Shown here one piece after another: positions 34,289 to 42,664 of a stretch of DNA of 64,000 nucleotides. Numbering within the stretch: position 1 is the stretch's first letter; each line of letters opens with the position of its first letter. The notes beneath the pieces are model-generated. The model was not told the origin of the DNA, searched no databases, and saw only the letters and a program-made list of their open reading frames with translations. The position numbers and the translations under genes are program-made. This stretch comes from JAWLHU01 sp041690255 (lineage in GTDB: Bacteria > Bacillota > Sulfobacillia > Symbiobacteriales > Symbiobacteriaceae), in contig JAWLHU010000011.1 of NCBI GenBank assembly GCA_041690255.1, forward strand, positions 189,982-253,981. Reading direction: 5' to 3'.

Positions 34289-34304
34289 TTCATCTGGATG
34301 ACCC
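34289..34304 (+). other. Right attachment site of intervening element 3
   Basis: Core TCTG at 34293-34296 in TTCATCTGGATGACC, matching the left site at 9 of 11 central positions (TTC-TCTG-ATGA). Exchange at TG gives TTC TTC TGG ATG ACC. Confidence 0.7.
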
Positions 34305-34750
34305 GGTTCCTGCGGACGAAGTACCAGGATGTGGAGATCGTTTTTATCACGCATCATAGTGAAGCGCAGGAGGTGGATGAGGACGCCTTCTTCAGCATGG
34401 GGGAGAGCGGCGGGACGAAGGTCTCCTCGGCCTATCAACTCTGCTGGGAGATCATCAACCAGCGGTATCATCCGGACCTCTTTAACATTTATCCCTTCCA
34501 CTTTTCGGATGGAGATAATTGGTCCGACAACGACAACAAGCTTTGCGTGGACCTGGTACAAAAGCTGCTGGGCGTCTCGAACCTCTTCGGATACGGCGAG
34601 ATCCGCGATGGGGGCTACACCAGTTCGCTCATGAGCGCCTTTACGCAGATTCACGACCCTCGTTTTGTGATCGTGAGCATTTCGGAGAAGCGGGACGTGT
34701 ACCCGGCGCTGCACAAGTGGTTTAGCCGGGGTGGGGCGGCGATAGGGTGA
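34295..34750 (+). CDS. yhbH: yhbH piece D: C-terminal 151 codons of split gene
   Basis: Begins WMTRFLRTKYQDVEIVFITHH and continues GESGGTKVSSAYQLCWEIIN, NIYPFHFSDGDNWSDND, CVDLVQKLLGVSNLFGYGEI, SSLMSAF and KRDVYPALHKWFSRG, the complete C-terminal half of YhbH. A spurious in-frame GTG at 34259 allows 12 element-encoded codons before the homology, without a good ribosome site. With pieces A, B and C the total is 381 residues, close to the 392 of B. subtilis YhbH. An intrinsic terminator follows. A near-identical partial copy lies at 59495. Confidence 0.9.
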   Translation, partial: WMTRFLRTKYQDVEIVFITHHSEAQEVDEDAFFSMGESGGTKVSSAYQLCWEIINQRYHPDLFNIYPFHFSDGDNWSDNDNKLCVDLVQKLLGVSNLFGYGEIRDGGYTSSLMSAFTQIHDPRFVIVSISEKRDVYPALHKWFSRGGAAIG

Positions 34751-34756
34751 GAGGAG

Positions 34757-34789
34757 GAGGGTCCGGCCGTGTGGCTGGACCCTCTTTGA
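34757..34789 (+). terminator. Intrinsic terminator after yhbH
   Basis: GAGGGTCC and GGACCCTC with an inner GGCC/GGCT pairing, followed by TTTGAC, starting 7 bp after the yhbH stop. Confidence 0.7.
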
Positions 34790-35235
34790 CGATCGAGGAG
34801 TCGATGAGTTGAATCCGGGAGACCGGCCGGAGCCTGGGGCTCAGCCCGTTGCTTTGGCAGGGCCAGGAGCGAGTTCGGCTCACTACTACCTCCGTCATGG
34901 GATGCCTTAGCATGGTCTCCCTAAACAGACCCTTTCGGAAATGGAACTCCATCACCCGGAGCAGTTTGGAACAGCAAGGCTCTCAAAGCACGTTATTGAG
35001 CCTTACGCCGGCATCTGCCTTTACTCGAGAAAACGGCTCGCACCCAAGACTACGGGGGTGTGAACCGCCTGTTGGAGCCTCTACTTGAAGGCGTTGAGTT
35101 CCTACAAGACTCAGGTCTGACGTGAAGACCTTCGGCGATTATGTAGAACGAGATGGCCCAGATGGGTCATTGACATGATGGCCTCCGAAGCGTGTGTAAG
35201 AAAGGGGCGGTTACCCGCCCCTTATCCCCTATACG
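34790..35235 (+). pseudogene. Non-coding stretch with a possible RusA-like nuclease remnant
   Basis: About 440 bp with no intact gene. At 34998-35123, two frames joined by a frameshift read IEPYAGICLYSRKRLAP followed by QDYGGVNRLLEPLLEGVEFL and QDSGLT. The pattern resembles RusA-type phage endodeoxyribonucleases (a KRLDPDN...LLDAL...DDSP type block), but key acidic residues are not clearly kept. I read it as a decayed phage gene at best; the rest shows nothing recognisable. Confidence 0.25.
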
Positions 35236-35958
35236 CTACTTGCGCAGGCCCATCGCCTTGGCAGCGACGGCCTTCTTCAGGTTCTGAATCGCTTCCGTCT
35301 GGTTCACGTGCTTCGGGCAGGCCTCGACACAGTTGAAGGCCGTATGGCAGCGGAATACGCCGTACTCGTTTCCCACCAGCTCCAGCCGCTCGTCATCTGC
35401 CGTATCCCGGGTGTCCATGAAGAACCGGTTAGCCCAGACCATCGCGGGGGCGCCCAGGTACTCCTCGTTCTGCGTACCACTTGGGCAGGCCGCGAAGCAG
35501 GCGCCGCAGAGGATGCAGTCGATCTCCATGTTGTACTTGGCCCGGTCCTCGGGGCTCTGCAGCCGCTCCTTCTCCGTGGGCACCTTGGCCGGGTTGATCA
35601 GCCAGGGCTTCACACGCTCGTAGTTGGCCCAGAACTTGTCCATGTTGACGACCAGATCCTTGACCACCGGCATGTGGGGCAGCGGGGCCACAGTGACGGT
35701 GTCGCCCTCCACCGCATCCTTCACCTGCAGCTTGCAGGAGAGGGTGTACCGGCCGGAGATATACATGGCGCAGGAGCCGCAGATCGCTTCCCGACAGCTG
35801 AACCGGAAGGCCAGGGAGCTGTCCTGCTTCTCGAGCACCGAGACGAGCGCCTCCAGGACGGTCATGCCCTCTCGGTATTCAACAGTGTAGGTATCGTAAT
35901 GCGGATCTTCGGTCTTCTCGGGGTCATAGCGGAAGACCTTCAGCTTAAAGTTCTCCAT
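35236..35958 (-). CDS. sdhB: Succinate dehydrogenase/fumarate reductase iron-sulfur subunit
   Basis: A 240-residue subunit starting MENFKLKVFRYDPEKTEDPHY. The N-terminal 2Fe-2S site is CREAICGSCAMYISG, with a later Cys in LSCKLQ. The C-terminal clusters are CILCGACFAACPS (4Fe-4S) and CHTAFNCVEACPKHVNQTEAI (3Fe-4S/4Fe-4S). It transfers electrons between the flavoprotein and the membrane quinone site. Start ATG 35958 chosen on homology. It is the last gene of the leftward sdhC-D-A-B operon. Confidence 0.92.
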   Translation of the reverse strand: MENFKLKVFRYDPEKTEDPHYDTYTVEYREGMTVLEALVSVLEKQDSSLAFRFSCREAICGSCAMYISGRYTLSCKLQVKDAVEGDTVTVAPLPHMPVVKDLVVNMDKFWANYERVKPWLINPAKVPTEKERLQSPEDRAKYNMEIDCILCGACFAACPSGTQNEEYLGAPAMVWANRFFMDTRDTADDERLELVGNEYGVFRCHTAFNCVEACPKHVNQTEAIQNLKKAVAAKAMGLRK

Positions 35959-35974
35959 CGGCTCTATAACCCCC

Positions 35975-37696
35975 TTAGTAGGTCCGGGCCACGGGCTGGA
36001 ACTTGGTGATGTTGACCGGTGCGTACTCCAGCCGCACGCCGTCGCCCGCACAGTAGGCGATCGTGTGCTTCAGGAACTTCTCGTCGTCACGAGTCGTAAA
36101 GTCACGCCGTGCGTGGGAGCCGCGGCTCTCCTGGCGGGCCAGGGCGCCGGAGGCGATCGCCCCGGCCACGTCGATCATGCCCTTCAGCTCGTACTGCTGC
36201 ATCAGGTCCAGGTTGAACAAGCTGCCGGTGTGCTTCACCTTCACCTTGGCGTAGCGGGCACGGAGCTCCTGCACCTTGGCCACCCCTACGCTCAGCCGCT
36301 CCTCGTCGCGGAAGACGCCGACGTTGTTGAACATGTTCTGCTGCAAGTCAAACCGCAGGGTGGCGCCGTCCTCGGTGCCCTCGCCGTTAAACAGCTCCTG
36401 GAACCGGGCCTCCACCTTGGCCTTGGCCCGCTCCAGCACGGCGTCCGACTTGGCGGATGGCTTCTGGCCCAGCACGTACTCGCCCATCCGGTCGCCGGCG
36501 ATCCTGCCGAAGACGATGGTGTCAAGCAGGGAGTTGCCACCCAGCCGGTTGGCGCCGTGCACGCTGACGCAGGCGCACTCGCCGGCGGCGTAGAAGCCCC
36601 GCACCTTGGTCTCGCCGTAGACGTTGGTGTCGATGCCGCCCATGGTGTAGTGCTGGCTGGGCTGCACGGGAATCGGCTCGTAGACCGGGTCGATGCCGGC
36701 GAAGTTTTTGCAGATCTCCCGGACCTCCGGCAGCCGCTCATTGATCTTCGCCTCGCCCAGGTGGCGCAGGTCGAGGTGGACATAGCCGCCGCCCTTGCCC
36801 CCCAGGTTGAAGCCCCGTCCCTCGAGAATCTCAGTCAGGATCGAGCGGGCGACAATGTCGCGGGGGCCCAGTTCCATGGCCTTCGGCGCATACTTGGCCA
36901 TGAAGCGCTCGCCCTGGTTGTTCACCAGGTAGCCACCCTCGCCGCGGCAGCCCTCGGTCATCAGGATGTTGGTGCCCCACAGGCCGGTGGGGTGGAACTG
37001 GATAAACTCCATATCCTTCAGGGGGACACCCGCATGGAAGGCCATGGCCATACCCAGGCCGGTGTTCAGCATGTTGTTGGTCGAATGGGCGTAGATGCGG
37101 CCCGCACCGCCGGTGGCGAAGAGAATGGCATCGGCCTTGACGGTGCCGACCTTGCCGGTCAGCATCTCCATGATCACCGCACCGACCACCTGGCCCTCTT
37201 CCACGACGAGCTCGAGAACGAGGTACTCCATGTAGACCTTAATGCCCCGCTTAATCGTCTGCTGGTACATGGTGTGTAGCAGTGCGTGGCCCGTCTTGTC
37301 AGAGGCGTAGCAGGTGCGCGGGAAGCCGGCACCGCCGAAGGGGCGCTGGGCAATGGTGCCGTCTGCATTGCGGGAGAAGGGGCAGCCCCAGTGCTCCATC
37401 TCGACGATCCGGAGCGGGGCCTCCTTGGCCATGACCTCAACGGCATCCTGGTCGGCCAGGAAGTCAGAGCCCTTCACGGTATCGTACATGTGTTTTTCCC
37501 AGGTATCATCCTTGCCCTCGGGATGGTTCGCCAGCGAACCGTTGATGCCGCCGGCAGCGGCCACCGAGTGGGAACGAACGGGCGGAAGCTGCGAGATCAC
37601 AGCCACGTCCTTGACGCCCATATCGTGAGCGGCGATTGCGGCCCGCAGGCCGGCGAGTCCGCCGCCGATAATCACTACACGATGCTCCAAACGCAT
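35975..37696 (-). CDS. sdhA: Succinate dehydrogenase/fumarate reductase flavoprotein subunit
   Basis: A 573-residue FAD subunit interconverting succinate and fumarate. VVIIGGGLAGLRAAIAAHD is the dinucleotide fold. RSHSVAAAGGINGSL contains the flavinylated His region. The substrate/FAD motifs QFHPTGLWGTNILMTEGCRGEGGYLVN and YTMGGIDTN, and GECACVSVHGANRLGGNSL, are intact. The ATG at 37696 has GGGAGG 10 bp upstream; an in-frame GTG three codons earlier is too close to it. Nearby aspartase and Dcu carrier favour use as fumarate reductase, but direction cannot be read from sequence. Confidence 0.93.
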   Translation of the reverse strand: MRLEHRVVIIGGGLAGLRAAIAAHDMGVKDVAVISQLPPVRSHSVAAAGGINGSLANHPEGKDDTWEKHMYDTVKGSDFLADQDAVEVMAKEAPLRIVEMEHWGCPFSRNADGTIAQRPFGGAGFPRTCYASDKTGHALLHTMYQQTIKRGIKVYMEYLVLELVVEEGQVVGAVIMEMLTGKVGTVKADAILFATGGAGRIYAHSTNNMLNTGLGMAMAFHAGVPLKDMEFIQFHPTGLWGTNILMTEGCRGEGGYLVNNQGERFMAKYAPKAMELGPRDIVARSILTEILEGRGFNLGGKGGGYVHLDLRHLGEAKINERLPEVREICKNFAGIDPVYEPIPVQPSQHYTMGGIDTNVYGETKVRGFYAAGECACVSVHGANRLGGNSLLDTIVFGRIAGDRMGEYVLGQKPSAKSDAVLERAKAKVEARFQELFNGEGTEDGATLRFDLQQNMFNNVGVFRDEERLSVGVAKVQELRARYAKVKVKHTGSLFNLDLMQQYELKGMIDVAGAIASGALARQESRGSHARRDFTTRDDEKFLKHTIAYCAGDGVRLEYAPVNITKFQPVARTY

Positions 37697-37723
37697 CAGG
37701 GACACACCTCCCAGTCTCTCTGG

Positions 37724-38059
37724 TTACACGTTGAGGAAAACCATCAGGGCGCTTGAGCCGTACGCCACGGCGCCGATCCAGACAGCCGTCAGAATCCAGC
37801 TGGCAGCCTTACCGGCCTTGGGCCAGTAGTCGTAGATGATCGCCCGGAGACCGTTCAAGCCGTGGAAGAGGCCCAGGGCCAGTAGGCCGGCGTCAACGAT
37901 GAAGTACAGCGTGCCCTTAAGGCGGAGACTGCTGGAGGCAAAGGTGATCTCGACGGTCGGATCAACAAAGTGCATGATGCCAAAGTGAACCGCAACCAAC
38001 ACTACGAGCAAGGCAGCGCTGATGCGCTGGATAATCCATGCCCACTGGCTTCCCTTCAC
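37724..38059 (-). CDS. sdhD: Succinate dehydrogenase/fumarate reductase membrane anchor (SdhD-like)
   Basis: A 111-residue protein with three hydrophobic segments (about 8-30, 50-72, 85-108). WIIQRISAALLVVLVAVHFGIMHFV and LFHGLNGLRAIIYDYWP carry histidines positioned like the haem b and quinone ligands of SdhC/D anchors. It anchors SdhAB to the cytoplasmic membrane together with SdhC, 30 bp upstream. Normal length for the small anchor subunit. Confidence 0.85.
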   Translation of the reverse strand: MKGSQWAWIIQRISAALLVVLVAVHFGIMHFVDPTVEITFASSSLRLKGTLYFIVDAGLLALGLFHGLNGLRAIIYDYWPKAGKAASWILTAVWIGAVAYGSSALMVFLNV

Positions 38060-38089
38060 GGTGATCCCTCCTATGCCAAATGAGGCGGT

Positions 38090-38506
38090 TTACACGGACC
38101 AGGGGTAGGCCAGGAACCGCATGATGAAGAAGTAGCTGCCCCCAGCGATGATGATGGCGGAGATGACGAAGGCCGCCCAGAAGAGGGTCTTTTGCTTGCG
38201 CACGCCCCAGCCAAGGTCGTGGGCGAGCAGGCGAATGCCGTTGATGCTGTGGAAGGTGATGGCCAGGAAGAGCATGAACTCACCGATTACGAACGGCTTG
38301 GTAGCCAGTGCCGACATCGTCAACTCGAACCCCTCACCGCCCCCACGCACGACCGACGTAACCTCGAAGATGTGCATGAGTAAGAAGACCACAATTGCGA
38401 CACCCGAAACCCGGTGCAACACGTGCGACCACATGCCGGTCCGGTAGCGACGCGGGCTCAGATCTGCGAATACCCGGACGTCCCGATTCTGCCGTGGCGA
38501 CTCCAT
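38090..38506 (-). CDS. sdhC: Succinate dehydrogenase/fumarate reductase cytochrome b subunit (SdhC-like)
   Basis: A 138-residue protein with three membrane spans. SPRRYRTGMWSHVLHRVSGVAIVVFLLMHIFEV near the N-terminus is the SdhC signature with haem-ligand histidines, and ITFHSINGIRLLAHDLGWG is the second conserved block. I use the ATG at 38506, 11 bp after GGGGG; GTG 38515 would add three residues. First gene of the operon. No clear promoter was identified upstream. Confidence 0.85.
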   Translation of the reverse strand: MESPRQNRDVRVFADLSPRRYRTGMWSHVLHRVSGVAIVVFLLMHIFEVTSVVRGGGEGFELTMSALATKPFVIGEFMLFLAITFHSINGIRLLAHDLGWGVRKQKTLFWAAFVISAIIIAGGSYFFIMRFLAYPWSV

Positions 38507-38660
38507 GCGTCTCACATCCCCCTCGTTCTTCTATAGACATCTTCGCAAACCGTTGCGCAGTGTTGGTTGCTTAGGACACCTGGCTGCAATCCTTGGGGAT
38601 CAACACCCCTCAGTGGAAGACAAGAGGCGGCCTGTAGTGGCCCGTCCCCAAACTGAAAGA

Positions 38661-38697
38661 AGGCGGTGCTTACCTGGTAATTAGCAGGCACCGCCTC
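38661..38697 (-). terminator. Terminator of the Dcu carrier gene
   Basis: AGGCGGTGC/GCACCGCCT with inner CCTG/CAGG; the minus-strand reading continues TCTTTC. It separates the carrier gene from the sdh operon. Confidence 0.7.
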
Positions 38698-38726
38698 CCT
38701 ATCGTAGTATGGCCCGAAAGGTTCAG

Positions 38727-40046
38727 TTACCAGAACAAAGCCTGCAAAGCAAAGCCAATGGTCACACTACAGATCGTTGCCACCAGACCAGGCACCTGGA
38801 AGCTGTGGTTAATGACGAACTTGCCGATGCGAGTTGTACCCGTTGTGTCGAAGTTGATAGCGGCGATCAGCGTGCCATAGGTTGGCAGGAAGAAGTAGCC
38901 GTTGACGGCGGGCATCATCGCGGCCAGTAGCGGTGCCGGAATGCCAAGGGAGAGGCCGATGGGCATCAGCGCACGGGTCGTTGCTGCCTGCGAGAAGATC
39001 AGCGCCGAGAGGGCGAACAGCACGAAGGCGAAGACCCAGGGATACGAGGTGACGAGGCCCTGCATGCCACCCCGCAGGAACGTCGCGTTTGCGTTGAACC
39101 AGGTATCGCCCATCCAGGCGATGCCGAAGACACCAATCACAGCGATGATACCTGCGGTGAAGACACTGCCCTTAACGAGCTTGTTCAGGTCTGCCTTACA
39201 CGCCAAGCAGATAAGGGCTCCACCAGCCAACATAACGAGCTGGATCGTGTTAGACATATCAAGCCTGACCAGGGTACCGTCGATCATCCAGGAGGGACGC
39301 AGCGCGGGGAACATGCCGCAAATCACAACCGCCACAGCAGCCAGAACGAAGATGATGACCGAGCGGAGTGCCTTCGGATCATCCTCGAACTGCTCGTCCT
39401 TCCTTGCCGCGGGCGGCGCGATCAGTCCGGCTGCAAGGCGCCGCTTATACTCAGGATCGTCTTCCATTTCCTTGCCATAGAAGTTCATGACGAAGGCAGC
39501 GATCATTGACCCCATAAACGTGGCTGGAGCAGCGATGAGCATCAGTTTGGGAAGTGTCATGCCGCTGTCTGCAGTCAGGGCTACCATGGCAGCCATGGCC
39601 GCAGAGACCGGGCTTCCAACAATGGCCTGCTGGGACGCGATCGTGGCCACCGACATGGCCCGCTCCGGGCGAACCTTCACCTCACGGGCGACCTCCGCAA
39701 TAACCGGTAGGACCGAGTAAGCCACGTGGCCCGTTCCTGCGATGAAGGTAAAGAACCAGGTCACGATCGGGGCCATGAAGGTGATTCGCTTCGGGTTTCG
39801 ACGCAGCAGGCGTTCTGCCCACCGAACCATCAGGTCCATGCCGCCGGCTGCCTGCAGCGCACCGGCGGCGGTGACCACTGCCAGCATGATGAGCATGACA
39901 TCGATTGGTGCGGAAGTGGGCTTGAGTCTAAATACAAAGACGAGTACGGCGACGCCGAAGCCACCAGCAAGTCCGAGTCCGACCCCACCGAGCCTAGCAC
40001 CGAGGTAGATAAAGCCAAGCATGACCGCTAACTGGATCCAGACCAT
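38727..40046 (-). CDS. Anaerobic C4-dicarboxylate transporter (Dcu family)
   Basis: A 439-residue, about 12-span inner-membrane carrier. AGGGMDLMVRWAERLLRRNPKRITFMAPIVTWFFTFIAGTGH and IASQQAIVGSPVSAAMAAMVAL are DcuA/DcuB signatures, and the C-terminal FLPTYGTLIAAINFDTTGTTRIGKFVINHSF closes the family pattern. It exchanges fumarate, aspartate or malate for succinate in anaerobes. Start ATG 40046 has AAGGAGG upstream. It lies between the sdh operon and aspartase, so the three genes form an aspartate-to-fumarate-to-succinate route. Confidence 0.9.
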   Translation of the reverse strand: MVWIQLAVMLGFIYLGARLGGVGLGLAGGFGVAVLVFVFRLKPTSAPIDVMLIMLAVVTAAGALQAAGGMDLMVRWAERLLRRNPKRITFMAPIVTWFFTFIAGTGHVAYSVLPVIAEVAREVKVRPERAMSVATIASQQAIVGSPVSAAMAAMVALTADSGMTLPKLMLIAAPATFMGSMIAAFVMNFYGKEMEDDPEYKRRLAAGLIAPPAARKDEQFEDDPKALRSVIIFVLAAVAVVICGMFPALRPSWMIDGTLVRLDMSNTIQLVMLAGGALICLACKADLNKLVKGSVFTAGIIAVIGVFGIAWMGDTWFNANATFLRGGMQGLVTSYPWVFAFVLFALSALIFSQAATTRALMPIGLSLGIPAPLLAAMMPAVNGYFFLPTYGTLIAAINFDTTGTTRIGKFVINHSFQVPGLVATICSVTIGFALQALFW

Positions 40047-40170
40047 GTATTCCGCCTCCTTGTATGGGCAAACGCGGCACACCAACGTTCATAGGCATAG
40101 CAACATAGACCGCCCTATGCTCTGCTCCCGGGCAGTGCATTGCCAGGGCTAACGCATAATTAGAGTTGAC

Positions 40171-40190
40171 GTGACATATGGTGACATATG
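40171..40190. promoter_or_regulatory. Tandem 10-bp repeat in the carrier-gene promoter region
   Basis: GTGACATATG occurs twice back to back; each copy contains the palindrome CATATG. It lies 125 bp upstream of the Dcu carrier start and 54 bp downstream of the aspartase stop. A regulator-binding site is plausible; no regulator can be named. Confidence 0.4.
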
Positions 40191-40243
40191 GCTGGTAGGT
40201 TGATCATGCACCACCGGTGGCCTGGCGCTGTTGGGGTCAGACT

Positions 40244-41680
40244 CTATCCCTTTGTATTCCGCTCCCTCTGCAGTGCAAGAATTCGGCTGCTCACCTGGTA
40301 GTCTGTCAGGGAAAGGGGATCCATCAGCTCATCGGCCTCATCTTGCGTCAGTAGCCCCAGCTCAATCGTGGCTTGCTTGGCGCTAATCCCTCTGGCCTGC
40401 GCGGTCTTCGCAACGGCGGTTCCTTGCTCGTAGCCGAACAGGGCGGCCGGAACTGTTGCGATAGCCAGCGCAGACTCGGCGTAGGTGCGACAGACCTCCT
40501 CGTTCGCCCGAATGCCAGCCACACACTGATCGGCAAAGAGGCGCACGCTGTTCGTCAGAAGGGTAGCTGACTCAGCGATGCACTTGATGATCACCGGCTC
40601 CCAGACGTTCAGGTCGAGCTCGCCGCCTTCGACGGCCATGGTCACCGCCACATCATTGCCACAGACCTGGTAGCAGATCTGGTTCATCAACTCCGGCATC
40701 ACCGGGTTGATCTTGCCCGGCATAATTGAGGATCCGGGCTGAACAGCCGGGAGCTCGATCTCCCTGAAGCCGGCGCGCGGACCGGAGGACAGGAGCCGTA
40801 GGTCTCGGGCCATCTTGCCGAGGCCTGTGGCCGCGCTCTTGAGCGCTGCAGAGACCTTGACGTAGACATCCCCGTTCTGCAGGCCGTCGAAGAGGTTCTT
40901 GTCCTGAACCACCTCCAATCCAGTGATCAGTGCCAGATGGTGGAAGACGTGTTCCATATAGCCCGGGAAGGTGCCCAACCCGGTGCCGACGGCGGTACCA
41001 CCGAGCGGGAGCACCGTGCAGTCCTGGGCGGTCTGCTTCGTCAGGGCGATCTGCCGACGGATGAACGACCAGTACCCGCTGAACTCCTGGCCGAGAGTGA
41101 TGGGCAGGGCGTCCTGAATGCAGGTGCGGGCGATGGTTACGACGGCTTTGAACTCCTCGGTCTTTCGCTCCAGAACACGCTCGAGGTATTCCAGGCTCTC
41201 GGCTAGGTCTAGCAGGTAGGCGTAGAAGCAGAGGTGCATGGCCGAAGGGATGACGTCGTTGGTGGACTGCCCCATGTTCACATGGGTGTTGGGGTGTACC
41301 TTTTCATAGCCCTTGCTGCCCGTCAGAATCTCGTTGGCCCGATTAGCGATCACCTCATTCGCATTCATGTTGGCCGAGGTGCCGCCACCGCCCTGAAACA
41401 CATCCATCGGAAACTCCCCGAAGTGCTGCCCCGCCATAATCTCGTCGGCTGCCCGGCAGATCGCATCGGCCACCTCAGGCGACAGGGCACCGATATCCTT
41501 GTTGGCCAGGGCAGCAGCCTTCTTAATGGCCGCTAGTGAGCGAATGAACAGCGGGTACTCGCCGATGGTTTTCCCCGAGACAGCGAAGTTGCGTTGGGCC
41601 CGCTCCGTCTGGATGCCGTAGTAAGCAGTTGCAGGTACCTTCATCTCGCCGAGGGCATCGTGCTCAATGCGGAACTCCAT
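40244..41680 (-). CDS. aspA: Aspartate ammonia-lyase (aspartase)
   Basis: A 478-residue member of the fumarase/aspartase superfamily that deaminates L-aspartate to fumarate. It shows RIEHDALGEMKVPATAYYGIQTERAQRNF, GGGGTSANMNANEVIANRA, the HPNTHVNMGQSTNDVIPSA block and the flexible-loop signature GSSIMPGKINPVMPE. The N-terminal DALGE..VPA.AYYG.QT pattern and length fit aspartase better than fumarase C, although fumarase is the main alternative. The RpiR regulator gene is just upstream on the same strand. Confidence 0.85.
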   Translation of the reverse strand: MEFRIEHDALGEMKVPATAYYGIQTERAQRNFAVSGKTIGEYPLFIRSLAAIKKAAALANKDIGALSPEVADAICRAADEIMAGQHFGEFPMDVFQGGGGTSANMNANEVIANRANEILTGSKGYEKVHPNTHVNMGQSTNDVIPSAMHLCFYAYLLDLAESLEYLERVLERKTEEFKAVVTIARTCIQDALPITLGQEFSGYWSFIRRQIALTKQTAQDCTVLPLGGTAVGTGLGTFPGYMEHVFHHLALITGLEVVQDKNLFDGLQNGDVYVKVSAALKSAATGLGKMARDLRLLSSGPRAGFREIELPAVQPGSSIMPGKINPVMPELMNQICYQVCGNDVAVTMAVEGGELDLNVWEPVIIKCIAESATLLTNSVRLFADQCVAGIRANEEVCRTYAESALAIATVPAALFGYEQGTAVAKTAQARGISAKQATIELGLLTQDEADELMDPLSLTDYQVSSRILALQRERNTKG

Positions 41681-41713
41681 ACGTACACCTCCAAACCGTG
41701 ATGGCGCAGCACA

Positions 41714-42664
41714 TCAAAGAATCTTGCCGTTGGTGTGATCACCCCATGACTCGGGCCTGTCCTTGTCCAGCGTAAAGACGTCCATCCTATCAACAAAGGC
41801 CTCAAAGCGCTCCAACTGCTGCTTGGTCCGCTCCTGATCCCTGAGGGTGATGGCCAGGATGATCGCGTTGATCAAGCACATCACCGGCGCTAGGCTGTCC
41901 AAGAACCCGTCGTACCGGATTGGCGCTGGCATCAAGACCGTGGCGTAATGGGAAAGCTGAGACAGCTCACTGGTTGTCACCAGCACAATCGGTACGCTGC
42001 GTTCCTGCAGCAGTTGAATCAAGCGCACCGTGGCGAAGGGGTAGCGAGGGTAGACGTGCACCCACGCTGCGTCCTGTGGGCCTAACTCGCTGATGACGGA
42101 AAACCCGGCGTCGTACCCCTCCCGCAGGGTGTACACTTCACTGCGAACCTTGCTTAGCAGGTATCCAGCGTGGCTAGCCAGGGCCGCCGACGCCTGGTGC
42201 CCTGCCACCAGAACCCGCCTGCTGCCGAACAATAGATCAACAGATCTGTCGAACGACTCTGTGGAGAGGCCGGCCAGCACTTTGTTGAGGTGCTTGGCTT
42301 CGCTCGCGAACACCCGTGACAGCAGTCCCCCACCCCCATTCGGCGTGGGAAGGAACGACGTCGTGGACATGGTTTCGCGGACGACTGCATGGATGGAGTC
42401 CTGAAAGGTCGGAAAGCCTGAGTAGCCAAGGGCGACCGCCAGCCGAAATACTGTGGCCTCACTAACACCGGCAGCGCTGCCCAACTCAGCAGATGTCATG
42501 AAGGCGATATCCCTATAGTTGTTCAGGACGTATTCGGCAAGCTGTCTCTGCTTTGGTGAGAGCCCGGCTCCCAGGGAGCGAATGCGGTCTAGAACCGAGG
42601 TGGATGTTCTCGGCATGGTGAAACTCATCTCCATTTCGGGGTTAATGACTTTCTGCCTTTCCAT
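41714..42664 (-). CDS. MurR/RpiR-family transcriptional regulator
   Basis: A 316-residue regulator with an N-terminal RpiR-type helix-turn-helix (about 15-85: LSPKQRQLAEYVLNNYRDIAFMTSAELGSAAGVSEATVFRLAVALGYSGF). A SIS sugar/ligand-binding domain occupies about 130-270 (VLVAGHQASAALASHAGYLLSKV, VLVTTSELSQLSHYATVLMPAP). Members bind phosphorylated sugars or related metabolites. Lying between aspA and an argininosuccinate-lyase-like gene, it probably controls one or both. The start could be any of three in-frame ATGs (42664, 42634, 42628). Confidence 0.85.
   Translation of the reverse strand: MERQKVINPEMEMSFTMPRTSTSVLDRIRSLGAGLSPKQRQLAEYVLNNYRDIAFMTSAELGSAAGVSEATVFRLAVALGYSGFPTFQDSIHAVVRETMSTTSFLPTPNGGGGLLSRVFASEAKHLNKVLAGLSTESFDRSVDLLFGSRRVLVAGHQASAALASHAGYLLSKVRSEVYTLREGYDAGFSVISELGPQDAAWVHVYPRYPFATVRLIQLLQERSVPIVLVTTSELSQLSHYATVLMPAPIRYDGFLDSLAPVMCLINAIILAITLRDQERTKQQLERFEAFVDRMDVFTLDKDRPESWGDHTNGKIL

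Larger units (their letters stand above)
20319..34294. mobile_element. Intervening element 3 in yhbH (13976 bp)
   Basis: Inserted between FF and WMTRF of the VWA-like domain of yhbH. Cargo: tandem c-di-GMP riboswitches with a secreted transglutaminase, sortase plus surface adhesin, serine recombinase (26651-28228), giant secreted protease and a 55-aa ORF at the right end. The joined circle ends would read TTCATCTGAATGAGG, in which TCAT and ATGA flank CTGA symmetrically, with GC-rich arms on both sides. The recombinase lies centrally instead of at an edge, unlike elements 1 and 2. Confidence 0.75.

Noticed and set aside
34259..34294. Independent start for a short VWA-like protein at the GTG 34259
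   Set aside because: The first 12 codons are element sequence with no homology and no good ribosome site; YhbH homology starts exactly at the boundary Trp codon.
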